64,000 nucleotides of DNA from Vreelandella sedimenti (lineage in GTDB: Bacteria > Pseudomonadota > Gammaproteobacteria > Pseudomonadales > Halomonadaceae): contig NZ_JACCGK010000018.1 in assembly GCF_013416325.1 (NCBI RefSeq), positions 50,726 through 114,725 of the forward strand, read 5' to 3'. The translations under genes and the position numbers were made by a program. Positions 16,040 to 24,813 of this stretch are shown in pieces. How positions within the stretch are numbered: position 1 is the first letter of the stretch; each line of letters starts with the position of its first letter. Below the pieces are notes generated by a model. The model did no database searches. It had not been told where the DNA came from and was given only the letters and a program-made list of their open reading frames with translations.

Positions 16040-17338
16040 ATGCGGATTTGGGCCCTTGCCTGGCCAATCATCCTCTCCAATATCACCGTCCCGCTGCTCG
16101 GGTTGGTGGATACCGCTGTGGTCGGGCACTTGCCCGACTCCCGCTACTTAGCCGGCGTTACCCTCGGTGCCACACTGTTTAGCTTCCTCTATTGGGGGTT
16201 TGGCTTTTTGCGCATGGGCACTACGGGGCTTGTCGCACAAGCCATGGGGCGCGAGAACGACACAGACGTGCGCAACCTGCTGGGACAATCGCTGATCATG
16301 GCGCTGGTGGTTGGGAGCCTGCTGATTGTGTTTGCCTCACCTCTTATTACACTGGGTCTGTGGCTGTTAGATGGCAGTGAGGTAGCGACTGACTTAGCCC
16401 GAGAGTACGCCCATATACGCCTCTGGTCTGCACCTGCGGTGCTCGCCAACTACGCCATTCTGGGCTGGTTTTTGGGCCAACAGAACTCCCGCGTTACGCT
16501 GATGATTCTACTGCTCACCAACAGCGTTAATATCGTGCTGGATTTATGGTTTGTGGTGGGTCTGGGAATGACCAGCAACGGCGTGGCCTGGGCGAGCGTA
16601 ATCGCTGACTACAGTGCCCTAGCATTTGGCAGCTACCTGGTACTACGCCAGCTAACCCGACTGGATGGCCATTTTTTGCGTGAGCGTCTGCTGGCACTCG
16701 CGGCTTACACAGCCCTGTTTAACGTCAACGCCAATCTATTTGTGCGCACCCTCGGCCTGCTGTTTGTCATGGCGTTCTTTACCGCCCAGGGTGCCCGTCA
16801 AGGCGACACAGTGCTTGCTGCCAACGCTGTGCTGCTGCAATTCATCATGCTCACCAGCTACGCCCTGGACGGCTTTGCTCACGCTGCCGAATCACTAATT
16901 GGACGCGCTTATGGCCGTCGGGATTGGCAGGAGTTTGCCGCCACCGTGCGCGCCGCCGCGCGATTTTCATTCTGGACGGCTGGCGCGGCCGCCCTACTGT
17001 TCGCGCTGGGCGGCAATGCGCTCATTGCGCTGCTCACCGGCCTTGAAGAGGTGCGTGCAACGGCGGCGCAGTACTTGCCCTGGATGGTCGTCATGCCGCT
17101 GATTGCGGTATGGAGCTACCTGCTTGATGGGGTGTTTATTGGCACCACTGCGGTGCGTGAAATGCGTAACAGTATCTTTATTGGCCTAGCCGCCTATCTG
17201 CCCATTTGGTGGCTAACCCAGGGACTGGGCAACCATGGGCTCTGGCTGGCATTTATGCTGTTCACGCTGGTGCGCTCTGCGGTGCTGATCGTCTACTACT
17301 ATTTTCACTACCATCGCCCCTACCGGTTAAACCATTAG
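16040..17338 (+). CDS. dinF: MATE-family efflux transporter, DinF-like
   Basis: The 432-aa protein has 12 predicted helices. Its N-terminal part (ALAWPIILSNITVPLLGLVDTAVVGHL) and GFLRMGTTGLVAQAMGREN are typical of the DinF branch of MATE transporters. A second half repeat begins near residue 225. Such proteins export organic cations or bile-salt-like compounds by sodium or proton antiport, but DinF function is often unclear. It starts 5 bases after the ferredoxin stop, so cotranscription is likely. The gene symbol is used at family level only. Confidence 0.85.
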   Translation: MRIWALAWPIILSNITVPLLGLVDTAVVGHLPDSRYLAGVTLGATLFSFLYWGFGFLRMGTTGLVAQAMGRENDTDVRNLLGQSLIMALVVGSLLIVFASPLITLGLWLLDGSEVATDLAREYAHIRLWSAPAVLANYAILGWFLGQQNSRVTLMILLLTNSVNIVLDLWFVVGLGMTSNGVAWASVIADYSALAFGSYLVLRQLTRLDGHFLRERLLALAAYTALFNVNANLFVRTLGLLFVMAFFTAQGARQGDTVLAANAVLLQFIMLTSYALDGFAHAAESLIGRAYGRRDWQEFAATVRAAARFSFWTAGAAALLFALGGNALIALLTGLEEVRATAAQYLPWMVVMPLIAVWSYLLDGVFIGTTAVREMRNSIFIGLAAYLPIWWLTQGLGNHGLWLAFMLFTLVRSAVLIVYYYFHYHRPYRLNH

Positions 17339-17496
17339 CGTTAAAACAGGCGCAATTAACCTCAACTACGCTAACGTAAGATTAAGCGGGCAGCTTCAAC
17401 GTGAAAATTTACGTACTCCCCCGTATATTAGCTATGCCGTTACACTTCCAAGACCTTGCTTAGCCACTTCCTAATAATGAATAAAGAGAGCATCCC

Positions 17497-18807
17497 ATGC
17501 TTAAAATGATCTCAAAACCAGCGGTAAAGCTGGTGGAGCGCTATCTCCCCGACCCGTATATTTTCGTTCTATTGCTGACGTTAATTGCCTCGGCCGCCGC
17601 GATCGCCATTGAGCGGCAAACACCGCTGGCAGTATTGCGCTTCTGGGGCGATGGTTTCTGGGGCTTGCTGACGTTCTCTATGCAGATGCTGCTGGTGCTG
17701 GTTACCGGTTTTATGCTGGCAAGCTCACCGCCAGTAAAACGCATTCTGCAGAAAATAGCCGGTACTGCGAAATCCCCTGGCGGCGCAATCATTCTAGTAA
17801 CGCTGGTCTCATTGGCGGCCAGCTGGATTAACTGGGGGTTTGGCCTTGTGGTCGGCGCGCTATTTGCCAAAGAGCTGGCCCGATTGATTCGCGTTGACTA
17901 TCGGCTATTAGTGGCCAGTGCTTACTCAGGCTTTGTGGTGTGGCACGGCGGTTTGGCAGGTTCAATCCCGCTAACCATCGCTACCGAAGGGCATTTTTCC
18001 GCCGATCAAATTGGAGTGATTGGTACCGGCTCTACGATTTTCGCCTTCTTCAACCTCGCTATTGTGGTCTGCCTATTTATTGCCATCCCGCTGGTAAACC
18101 GCATGATGCTGCCGGATGAGAAGGATAGCGTCTATGTCGACCCAAATGTTCTGAATGAAGAGCCCGAGCCGGTTGGCCGCATTACTCGTCCTGCTGAACG
18201 TCTGGAAAATAGCTTTATCCTCGCCCTGCTGGTCGGTGTGCCGGGGCTGCTGTTCTTGCTTGATCACTTCCTGCTACGGGGTGGCGGCTTAAACCTTAAC
18301 ATCGTTAACTTTATGTTTCTGTTCCTAGCCATTGTTCTGCACCGCACGCCGCGTAATCTGCTCAATAGCCTGCACGAAGCGATTAAAGGCGGCGCAGGGA
18401 TTGTCATCCAATTCCCATTTTACGCTGGCATCATGGCCATCATGGTGCAGTCCGGGCTAGCAGAGAGCATGTCCGAGTGGCTGGTCTCCTTTGCCACCAC
18501 CAATACACTGCCGTTCTGGTCGTTTATCAGCGCGGGTATTGTCAACCTATTCGTCCCTTCCGGCGGCGGCCAGTGGGCTGTTCAGGCGCCGGTGATGCTA
18601 CCGGCTGCTCAGGCCTTAGGAGCTGATATTCCGCGGGTTGCCATGGCGGTGGCTTGGGGCGATGCCTGGACTAACCTGCTACAGCCCTTCTGGGCACTCC
18701 CGGTGCTCGCCATTGCGGGCCTAAAGGCGAAAGATATTATGGGCTTCTGCCTGATTCAGCTTTTTATCACCGGCATTATTATTTCCGTCGGTCTGGTATG
18801 GTTTTAA
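17497..18807 (+). CDS. Short-chain fatty acid transporter, AtoE family
   Basis: The 436-aa polytopic protein contains the AtoE pattern: an N-terminal VERYLPDPYIFVLLLTLIA, a WINWGFGLVVGALFAKELAR block, VWHGGLAGSIPLTIAT, and near the C-terminus VPSGGGQWAVQAPVMLPAA and AWGDAWTNLLQPFWALPV. Members import butyrate or acetoacetate. The gene stands 158 bases from the MATE gene and just before an acyl-CoA thioesterase, which fits a link to short-chain acyl metabolism. The start is preceded by AAAGAGAG. Confidence 0.88.
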   Translation: MLKMISKPAVKLVERYLPDPYIFVLLLTLIASAAAIAIERQTPLAVLRFWGDGFWGLLTFSMQMLLVLVTGFMLASSPPVKRILQKIAGTAKSPGGAIILVTLVSLAASWINWGFGLVVGALFAKELARLIRVDYRLLVASAYSGFVVWHGGLAGSIPLTIATEGHFSADQIGVIGTGSTIFAFFNLAIVVCLFIAIPLVNRMMLPDEKDSVYVDPNVLNEEPEPVGRITRPAERLENSFILALLVGVPGLLFLLDHFLLRGGGLNLNIVNFMFLFLAIVLHRTPRNLLNSLHEAIKGGAGIVIQFPFYAGIMAIMVQSGLAESMSEWLVSFATTNTLPFWSFISAGIVNLFVPSGGGQWAVQAPVMLPAAQALGADIPRVAMAVAWGDAWTNLLQPFWALPVLAIAGLKAKDIMGFCLIQLFITGIIISVGLVWF

Positions 18808-18898
18808 ACAACCGCCAATGACTGCCCACCGCTCAATTTGCCCAGCATATGGGTGGCGGGTAGTCGTTATTAGTTTCAAGTAACAGCAGGAGCACCGT

Positions 18899-19426
18899 AT
18901 GACAGACGCCGAGATCAGCGCTAACGCTGCCCTGCCTGGGCAGCATGAACTCTCCATGACCGTATTGATGACGCCCGATATGGCGAATTTCAGCGGCAAA
19001 GTGCATGGTGGCGCGATTCTTAAAAAGCTCGATGAAGTCGCTTTTGCTTGCGCTAGCCGCTATTCGGGCCACTATGTGGTGACGCTGTCGGTGGATCAGG
19101 TGTTGTTTAAGCAGCCGATTCATGTCGGCGAGCTGGTTACCTTTCTAGCCAGCGTTAATCATGTTGGTCGCTCGTCGATGGAAGTGGGCATCAAGGTCGT
19201 GGCTGAAGATATTCGTAATAAGTTGATCCGTCATACCAACAGTTGCTACCTCACCATGGTAGCAGTGGACGCTGATGGTAAACCCACTAGCGTACCGCCG
19301 CTCAATTTAGCCACGTCGCTACAAAAACTGCGTTTTGAAAAGGCGGCACTGCGCAAAAAGCTACGCAAACAGGCAGAAAAAGAGGAACTGCTGACCCAGC
19401 AGCATTACCAGTCCCAGGCCCATTAA
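18899..19426 (+). CDS. Acyl-CoA thioesterase, hot-dog fold (YciA/BACH type)
   Basis: The 175-aa protein shows the hot-dog pattern of cytosolic acyl-CoA hydrolases: FSGKVHGGAILKKLDEVAFACASRYSG, with the catalytic-type aspartate in LDEVA, then VTLSVDQVLFKQPIHVGELV and GRSSMEVGIKV. It hydrolyses acyl-CoA to free acid and CoA. A basic/acidic helical tail (LRKKLRKQAEKEELL) follows the fold. GCAGGAG precedes ATG 18899. It lies between the AtoE-like permease and a membrane protein on the same strand. Chain-length preference is unknown. Confidence 0.9.
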   Translation: MTDAEISANAALPGQHELSMTVLMTPDMANFSGKVHGGAILKKLDEVAFACASRYSGHYVVTLSVDQVLFKQPIHVGELVTFLASVNHVGRSSMEVGIKVVAEDIRNKLIRHTNSCYLTMVAVDADGKPTSVPPLNLATSLQKLRFEKAALRKKLRKQAEKEELLTQQHYQSQAH

Positions 19427-19450
19427 AAGACCCAACGACAAGGAGTTCGT

Positions 19451-20455
19451 ATGCCCGCCAGGGAACGCTATCCGCACCTGCCTAAAGCGGTTGAATACGC
19501 CCATATTGGTTGGGATTTTTTTATTCTGACGCTGGTGGTGATTAACCTCACGCTGCTGCTGTTTGATTCGCTGTTTCTGCTTGGCCCTATTAACCAGGGC
19601 ATCGCCAACCTCGCCCCCGGTTTTCACACCTTCTACGATGACGTGATTCATAGCCGTTTTATCACCATCGACCTGGTGTTTGTCAGCTTTTTTATCGCCG
19701 ATGTACTGCTGGGCTGGTCAATCGCAATTGCCGAGCGGCGCTACCACCGCTGGTTCTTTTATCCCTTCGTGCACTGGTACGACGTGCTGGGCTGTATTCC
19801 CCTCGCGGGCTTCCGCCTGCTGCGTATTCTGCGCGTCGTATCGCTGCTCCACCGCCTGCAACGCCTCGGCTTGATTGATGTCACCCGCTGGGATATCTAT
19901 CTGTTTTTTGCCAAGTATTACGACATTCTCCTTGAGGAGCTTTCTGACCGCATCGCCCTGCGTCTGTTGGGCAATGTACAGCAGCAGATACGTGCCAGCG
20001 ATTCGCTGACCGAGCGCGTCATTGAACGTGTGATCATGCCTCGCAAAGCTCAGCTGATTCATGAGATCGCTCAGCGGCTAGAGAGCACTATCGGCAAAGC
20101 CTACCAGCACAATCGCCAATCCATTATGGGGGCAATCAGTGATTTAGTTAGCCGCACGCTACGGGAAAGCCCCGAGATTCAGCGCCTTAAACGCCTGCCC
20201 ATGGGGCAGCAGGCCACCAGCGCGATGGAAGCATCACTCAGCGGCGTTGCTCAACGGCTAGTCGATGAGCTGCTGCTAGGCATTCATTCGGATGAGTTTA
20301 GGCAGTTAGTGGAGCGCACCGCCGACAGCGGCTTCGACACCTGGCTGACGGTTGACGAAGGCAGCAATCGGGTCACCGAGCAGGTGCTGTACGACGTCCT
20401 CGAAATGCTTAAAGACCAGGTGCGCCACCAGGGCTGGAAAGACCGCTACGAGTAA
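19451..20455 (+). CDS. Voltage-sensor-like membrane protein without a visible pore
   Basis: The 334-aa protein has hydrophobic helices at about residues 22-46, 68-93 and 101-120. An S4-like helix follows, FRLLRILRVVSLLHRLQRL (121-139), with arginines at every third position (R122, R125, R128) and more basic residues after. Ion-channel voltage sensors look like this, but no K+-channel selectivity motif or S5-S6 pair follows. Instead the C-terminal 190 residues are charged and helical. It begins 24 bases after the thioesterase gene with an AAGGAG site. It could be a voltage-sensing regulator or a non-channel protein of the ion-transporter fold. Confidence 0.6.
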   Translation: MPARERYPHLPKAVEYAHIGWDFFILTLVVINLTLLLFDSLFLLGPINQGIANLAPGFHTFYDDVIHSRFITIDLVFVSFFIADVLLGWSIAIAERRYHRWFFYPFVHWYDVLGCIPLAGFRLLRILRVVSLLHRLQRLGLIDVTRWDIYLFFAKYYDILLEELSDRIALRLLGNVQQQIRASDSLTERVIERVIMPRKAQLIHEIAQRLESTIGKAYQHNRQSIMGAISDLVSRTLRESPEIQRLKRLPMGQQATSAMEASLSGVAQRLVDELLLGIHSDEFRQLVERTADSGFDTWLTVDEGSNRVTEQVLYDVLEMLKDQVRHQGWKDRYE

Positions 20456-20456
20456 T

Positions 20457-21851
20457 TCACAAAGTAACAGGGGCTAATGGGCGCTCAGTTAAACAGGCGG
20501 CGATGATACTCAATGCCTGAATTAATTCACTGCGATCCGCCGCGGCCCCAATACATAGCCGAATCGCTTGGGGCGCTGGCGTGCTCCCGACACAAAAGGG
20601 CTCTGCGCTGCTGACCTTAACGCCCCCCAGCAGTAGCCGTTCACACAGCTCTACGGCCCGGCTCCCCTCTGGCAGCGCAAGCCATACATTGCTGCTGTGC
20701 GAACGCCCGCTTAAGGAAAAATCTTTTAGCCATTCGGCAGCCAATTGCTGACGCTCCGCGAGCTCTTGGGTTTGCCAAGTAAGTAGCTTCTCAGCCGCGG
20801 CCTGGTTAATCCAGTGGCAGACCACATCGACCATTAATGGCGGCACCATCCAACTCTGGGCGCGCAGGCCAGTCGCTAACCGCTCGTGCAAGCTTTTAGG
20901 CGCACGCAGTACGCCAATTCGTAGCCCACCCGCCAGCACTTTGGCGGTACTAAACACAAACAGCGTGCGCTCCGGCGCAAGCCTGTAAAGGGGTGTACCG
21001 CGCTGCTCAGCGGGCAGATACTGCACGCCATCTTCAATCAGCCAGATATCGTAGCGTCTTGCCAACGTTACCAGTCGCTCGCGGCGCGATTCGCTTAAAC
21101 ACGCGCCGGTGGGGTTGTTCTGTTCCGGCGTTAGATAAATCGCTCTAGGCGGCTGCCGGGCACACTGCGCCTCAAGCAGATCCATGCGCATCCCTTCACC
21201 ATCTTGACCAATCCCCACCAGCTTTAAATGGCCCTGCTGCGCTGCGCTGATAGCACCGGGATAGGTCAATGCATCAGCAGCCAGTAGCTCACCCGGCCGT
21301 AGCAAGGTGCTGAGCGCCAGACTAATACCGTGTTGGCCACCCTGGGTGATGAGCAGTTCATCAGCCATCAGCGGCATGCCTAAGGTATGTAACCAGCGAG
21401 CGAGTACTTCACGATGTTCATGGCATCCCTGGGCCTGTTGGTAGGTGACACCGCGCGCTAATGCTGCCGCGGACTGGCTTAAGGCGAGCAGCGCTTCGCT
21501 CAACAGCGTCTGCCGCAACGGGTGGGGCGGTGGCAGGCTAAGGCTTAAATCGATCACACCGGCCGTTTCGTCAGCGGGAAACGTCAGGCTAAAAGCATTG
21601 TTTTGGGTTTGGCTTTTCACATAGGTACCGCTACCCACCCGTGCCGACACCCAGCCATTGCGTTCAGCCTCAGCGTACCCCCGGGTTACCGTGCCGATGG
21701 TCACACCTAGTGCATCCGCCAAGCGGCGCTGAGGCGGCAATCGCTCCCCTGGCAATAGTGCTCCCGACTGAATAGCGGCTTCAATGGCGCTGGCAATAGC
21801 ACGGTAGCGTGAACCAGAAAACTCAGCAAGCAAGGGCACCCACATTGTCAT
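20457..21851 (-). CDS. MocR-type regulator: GntR winged helix fused to class I aminotransferase
   Basis: The 464-aa protein has an N-terminal GntR helix-turn-helix (about residues 12-75, RYRAIASAIEAAIQSGALLPGERLPPQRRLADALGV.. in part). A class I PLP-dependent aminotransferase-like domain follows, with LTPEQNNPTGA and the lysine segment FSTAKVLAGGLRIG. MocR proteins sense PLP or amino-acid-derived effectors. It is transcribed divergently from a LysE exporter, and the gap holds a perfect palindrome next to that gene, so LysE is its likely target. The stop lies 1 base from the end of the voltage-sensor-like gene. Confidence 0.9.
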   Translation of the reverse strand: MTMWVPLLAEFSGSRYRAIASAIEAAIQSGALLPGERLPPQRRLADALGVTIGTVTRGYAEAERNGWVSARVGSGTYVKSQTQNNAFSLTFPADETAGVIDLSLSLPPPHPLRQTLLSEALLALSQSAAALARGVTYQQAQGCHEHREVLARWLHTLGMPLMADELLITQGGQHGISLALSTLLRPGELLAADALTYPGAISAAQQGHLKLVGIGQDGEGMRMDLLEAQCARQPPRAIYLTPEQNNPTGACLSESRRERLVTLARRYDIWLIEDGVQYLPAEQRGTPLYRLAPERTLFVFSTAKVLAGGLRIGVLRAPKSLHERLATGLRAQSWMVPPLMVDVVCHWINQAAAEKLLTWQTQELAERQQLAAEWLKDFSLSGRSHSSNVWLALPEGSRAVELCERLLLGGVKVSSAEPFCVGSTPAPQAIRLCIGAAADRSELIQALSIIAACLTERPLAPVTL

Positions 21852-21930
21852 GGTGACAATAAAACCTTTGACGTCAATTTAAACCCCATTATGCTAGCAA
21901 AAGCGGCAACAAAACAATCCTTATCACAAA

Positions 21931-21946
21931 ATTGTATGGATACAAT
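21931..21946. promoter_or_regulatory. Palindromic operator candidate for the MocR regulator
   Basis: ATTGTATGGATACAAT is a perfect 7-bp inverted repeat with a 2-base centre. It ends 2 bases before the LysE ATG and would overlap its ribosome binding region. The position between regulator and target supports repression. Confidence 0.65.
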
Positions 21947-21948
21947 AA

Positions 21949-22554
21949 ATGAATAGCGAATGGGTAATCCTCGGTCCGGCCGCGCTCTATATGATGTCGA
22001 TGACGCTTACCCCAGGGCCGAACAACGTTATGCTTACCGCCTCTGGCGCTAACTTCGGCTTTAAGCGCACGCTGCCACATATGTGGGGGATTTTAGGCGG
22101 CTGCTTTTTGTTGTTTGCAGGCATAGCACTGGGCTTGGGCGTGCTGTTCGAACGCTACCCGGCGATTCAAACGGCACTGCGTTGGATAGGCAGCGCGTAT
22201 TTGCTCTATTTGGCTTGGAAAATTGCTAGCGCCCCACCGCCCAATCTTAAGGCGCAGGCCCATAGCGTACCCTTTACATTTTGGCAGGCAGCGGCGTTTC
22301 AGTTCGCCAATCCTAAAGCGTGGGTAATGGGGCTGGCATTGATGGCGGGTTTTCTACCTGAAAGCGGCCAACCGGTATTTAATGCACTGTTACTGGCAGG
22401 CTTTGCAGAAATGGTAGCCCTGCCCTGTATTACCTTATGGGCCGCCTTTGGCACGGCGATTGGGCAGTGGATCAAAACGGATACCGCGTGGCGGGCGTTC
22501 AACATCACCATGGGCGTATTGACCGCCGCCTGCGTCGTGCTGATTTTAGGTTAG
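21949..22554 (+). CDS. LysE/RhtB-family amino acid exporter
   Basis: The 201-aa protein has six predicted helices and opens with the family motif TPGPNNVMLTASGANFGFKRTLPHMWGI. Later motifs include FQFANPKAWVMGLALMAGF. LysE-type exporters pump amino acids or related metabolites from the cytoplasm. No strong Shine-Dalgarno sequence precedes ATG 21949; an operator palindrome occupies that position. It is divergent from the MocR regulator that probably controls it. Its stop codon overlaps that of the convergent I78 gene. Substrate is unknown. Confidence 0.92.
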   Translation: MNSEWVILGPAALYMMSMTLTPGPNNVMLTASGANFGFKRTLPHMWGILGGCFLLFAGIALGLGVLFERYPAIQTALRWIGSAYLLYLAWKIASAPPPNLKAQAHSVPFTFWQAAAFQFANPKAWVMGLALMAGFLPESGQPVFNALLLAGFAEMVALPCITLWAAFGTAIGQWIKTDTAWRAFNITMGVLTAACVVLILG

Positions 22555-22922
22555 CCGCAGCGCAGCGCTTCAATGCCATCTTGATCATCAAGATGGATAT
22601 TCAAGCGATCTGGACGGTGATCCATGGTGGCCATATCTCCAGGACGCAGCACGCGCACCTGTCGAGCACCGCTATCGCTTTGTAACTGCGAAACGTTAGC
22701 CTCGTCGAAGGGCTCACCGATAGCGGACTGAATAGCGTCTAGATCACAGCTGGCAGACTGCTCACCACTGGAACCGTTTGGCACTACCGTTGGCGGCGGT
22801 GGCGCTGCGTCTACGTCGTCATTGGCAGGGGAAATCGGCATTTGGGAACTAACGCAGGCCGTTAGCAGCAGCGCACAAGCGCTAACAGCGGCAAATTTAA
22901 CCAGAGCAATACGGGGTTTCAT
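22551..22922 (-). CDS. I78-family peptidase inhibitor lipoprotein
   Basis: The 123-aa product has a lipoprotein signal (LLLTACVSS, lipid-modified cysteine at residue 23) and a proline-rich linker. A C-terminal inhibitor I78-like domain follows with CDLDAIQSAIGEPF, VRVLRPGDMATMDHRPDRLNIHLD and a final CG. The family is thought to inhibit serine peptidases. It would sit in the outer or inner membrane facing the periplasm. The gene ends on top of the LysE stop codon (4-base tail-to-tail overlap). A family-level call is well supported. Confidence 0.8.
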   Translation of the reverse strand: MKPRIALVKFAAVSACALLLTACVSSQMPISPANDDVDAAPPPPTVVPNGSSGEQSASCDLDAIQSAIGEPFDEANVSQLQSDSGARQVRVLRPGDMATMDHRPDRLNIHLDDQDGIEALRCG

Positions 22923-22966
22923 CCTTGAATCTCCAAAAAAACAAGTTATCAGAATCGACTATAAAC

Positions 22967-22998
22967 CCCACGGGCCAAGCTAACGCCTAGCCCGTGGG
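22967..22998 (-). terminator. Terminator after the entericidin gene
   Basis: A perfect 9-bp stem (CCCACGGGC/GCCCGTGGG) with a 14-base loop lies downstream of the entericidin stop. On the minus strand it is followed by GTTTATAG. Confidence 0.6.
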
Positions 22999-23027
22999 AT
23001 ACCACTTATTTTAAAACGCAGACTTAT

Positions 23028-23159
23028 TTATTCAGCTGCATCTTGGACGGCTTTACCGCCCTCTTGCACATCCTGACCAGCGCCAGAGATGGTGTTACAA
23101 CCAGTTAGAACACCCGCAGTCATCAGCAGCATAAAGCTCATGGCCAATAATTTTTTCAT
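23028..23159 (-). CDS. Entericidin A/B-family small lipoprotein
   Basis: A 43-aa frame starts at ATG 23159 with AAGGAG 8 bases upstream. The product has a lipoprotein signal MKKLLAMSFMLLMTAGVLTGC, then the entericidin core NTISGAGQDVQEGGKAVQDAA. Entericidins are tiny membrane lipoproteins linked to stress responses and, in E. coli, to a toxin/antidote pair. Only one copy is visible here. The size, lipobox and core motif make this confident despite the short length. Confidence 0.88.
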   Translation of the reverse strand: MKKLLAMSFMLLMTAGVLTGCNTISGAGQDVQEGGKAVQDAAE

Positions 23160-23195
23160 TTTCCGTTCTCCTTAACGAGTCATTCAATATCGGGA

Positions 23196-23235
23196 AACTC
23201 CACTGGCAATGTAATTTGCCACTTGGGAGTTTTTT
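23196..23235 (+). terminator. Orphan terminator-like hairpin on the plus strand
   Basis: AACTCC..TGGCAA pairs with TTTGCCA..GGAGTT and is followed by a T-run. No plus-strand gene lies upstream, only the entericidin gene on the other strand. It may end an antisense transcript, or act as a leader structure for entericidin. Confidence 0.4.
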
Positions 23236-23333
23236 CAGGGTAACAGCGTTTTGGTAATCGCGCTTGCTTTCCCTACTTCACTTCGCGGCTGCTATGCTAA
23301 CAATTATCAAAACCGCTATCTGGAGCCTATTAC

Positions 23334-23753
23334 TTGATCAAATTCGAGCTAGATGAACGCCTTGCCGCCGACACCTTACCCATCGCAGACCTCCCGCTAA
23401 GCCGTGCACTGCTGATGAATGACGCGCGCTACCCCTGGGTGATTTTAGTACCACGCCACGACGCTATCAGCGAGGTATTCGAGCTTTCTGCCAACGACCA
23501 GCAGCAGCTTTGGCGTGAAGCCACTCAGCTAGGCGAAGCAATGAAAACAGCGCTGGGAGGCAACAAAGTCAATATTGCCTCGCTAGGCAATGTGGTTAGC
23601 CAACTGCATGTACACATTGTGCTTAGACGGCACGGCGATGCGACATGGCCAGCACCGGTATGGGGCAATGGCAGCCCAGAACCCTACGATCTGGATGGCC
23701 AGGCGCAGTTACGGGATCAGTTGCTGGCACTTATCGACGGGCTTGATATATAG
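23334..23753 (+). CDS. HIT-domain hydrolase
   Basis: The 139-aa protein has the histidine-triad region NVVSQLHVHIVLRRHGDATWPAPVWG. The first histidine of the usual HxHxH is glutamine here (QLHVHIV), while the catalytic central histidine is kept. The family hydrolyses or transfers nucleotides from substrates such as dinucleoside polyphosphates or AMP conjugates. TTG 23334 is the likely start because GGAG at 23322-23325 lies 8 bases upstream and no better ATG exists. The substrate is unknown. Confidence 0.88.
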   Translation: MIKFELDERLAADTLPIADLPLSRALLMNDARYPWVILVPRHDAISEVFELSANDQQQLWREATQLGEAMKTALGGNKVNIASLGNVVSQLHVHIVLRRHGDATWPAPVWGNGSPEPYDLDGQAQLRDQLLALIDGLDI

Positions 23754-23760
23754 ACGACTT

Positions 23761-24792
23761 TTATCCCGTTAATGGGTGGCCTTGACGAACAGGCGGCTCA
23801 TTGAGAAGCGGCCCACTGGCAGGCTGTGCGACACCCGCAACGCTAAGCGAAATCCCCAGCACCACTATCAACGCACCGCCGGCCAGAGCCACCCAGCCGG
23901 TAGCTTTTTGTACACCGCGCTGGCTGTACTGCTGCTTGGATAAGCGTCGCTGCGCCCAGCCACGGGCAAAAATGCTCGCCAGGGCGAGCGCTGACACAGT
24001 TATCCCCGTGCCGATAGACATGGCCACTACCGATGCCACGCCCACCTCAAACTGACCCAGCAAGCTGGCTGCCCCCAGCATTAATACCGCCCCACTACAG
24101 GGACGCATACCAATGGCGCCGACCGTCATCATTGCTGTTCGCCAATCCAATACTTGCTGCGGCTCAATATGGTGAGCACCGCCGCAACAGTGTCTGTGGT
24201 CATGGCTCTGGCTATGTTCATGGTTTGGATTATGTTCGTGGCCTGGACTGTGCGAATGAGCCGCTCGCTCCAGCTGATAGGCTCGCCGCAACTGCTTGAC
24301 AGCCCGCCAGCATAGCCACGCCCCTAACGCCGCCACCAGCAGAAAACTAGCCTGCTCTACCCAGGCAACGCTGCCCATGGCCTGCCGAGTTATCCAGCCT
24401 AGGCCGTAAACCAGCACAACGACCAGCGCAATGGCGGTCACGCCTTGCAGTAAGGAGGCGGCAAAAGAGAGCCCCAAGGCGCGCTTTACCGCACCGCCGT
24501 GGGTGGCTAAGTAGGTCGCCAAGACGGCTTTACCGTGCCCCGGCCCAGCGGCATGAAACACGCCATAGGCGAAGCTAATGCCTAACAGACTCACCCAGGT
24601 CGCCATGGTGGGGGTGCGCGACAGTTCGGTAATCGCCAGCGTTAGCGAACGGTGCAGGTCACGCTGCCAACCGAGTAGCTGGTAGCTCGCGCCCTGAAAG
24701 CCGCCTTGCCAAACGATGATGAGCACTGCCGCGACTAGCAGCAGGCCCAGCATTAACCCTAACTGACGTGTAAAGGGTCGTGTTAAGAACAT
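23761..24792 (-). CDS. NicO/RcnA-family metal transporter with His-rich loop
   Basis: The 343-aa membrane protein has about six to eight helices. The central loop is crowded with histidines (HSHSPGHEHNPNHEHSQSHDHRHCC, about residues 182-206 in part), and GAIGMRPCSGAVLMLGAASLLGQ follows. NicO proteins move nickel or cobalt; some are exporters. GGAG precedes ATG 24792. Two adjacent Zur-like boxes lie just upstream, so zinc is an alternative substrate or signal. DUF1007 and two lipoprotein genes precede it on the same strand. Confidence 0.88.
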   Translation of the reverse strand: MFLTRPFTRQLGLMLGLLLVAAVLIIVWQGGFQGASYQLLGWQRDLHRSLTLAITELSRTPTMATWVSLLGISFAYGVFHAAGPGHGKAVLATYLATHGGAVKRALGLSFAASLLQGVTAIALVVVLVYGLGWITRQAMGSVAWVEQASFLLVAALGAWLCWRAVKQLRRAYQLERAAHSHSPGHEHNPNHEHSQSHDHRHCCGGAHHIEPQQVLDWRTAMMTVGAIGMRPCSGAVLMLGAASLLGQFEVGVASVVAMSIGTGITVSALALASIFARGWAQRRLSKQQYSQRGVQKATGWVALAGGALIVVLGISLSVAGVAQPASGPLLNEPPVRQGHPLTG

Positions 24793-24813
24793 CTAACCGC
24801 TCCATTGAGAAGT

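Noticed and set aside
24159..24280. Possible coding repeat or CRISPR-like array
   Set aside because: The repetition comes from His codons in the NicO histidine-rich loop, not from spaced identical repeats.
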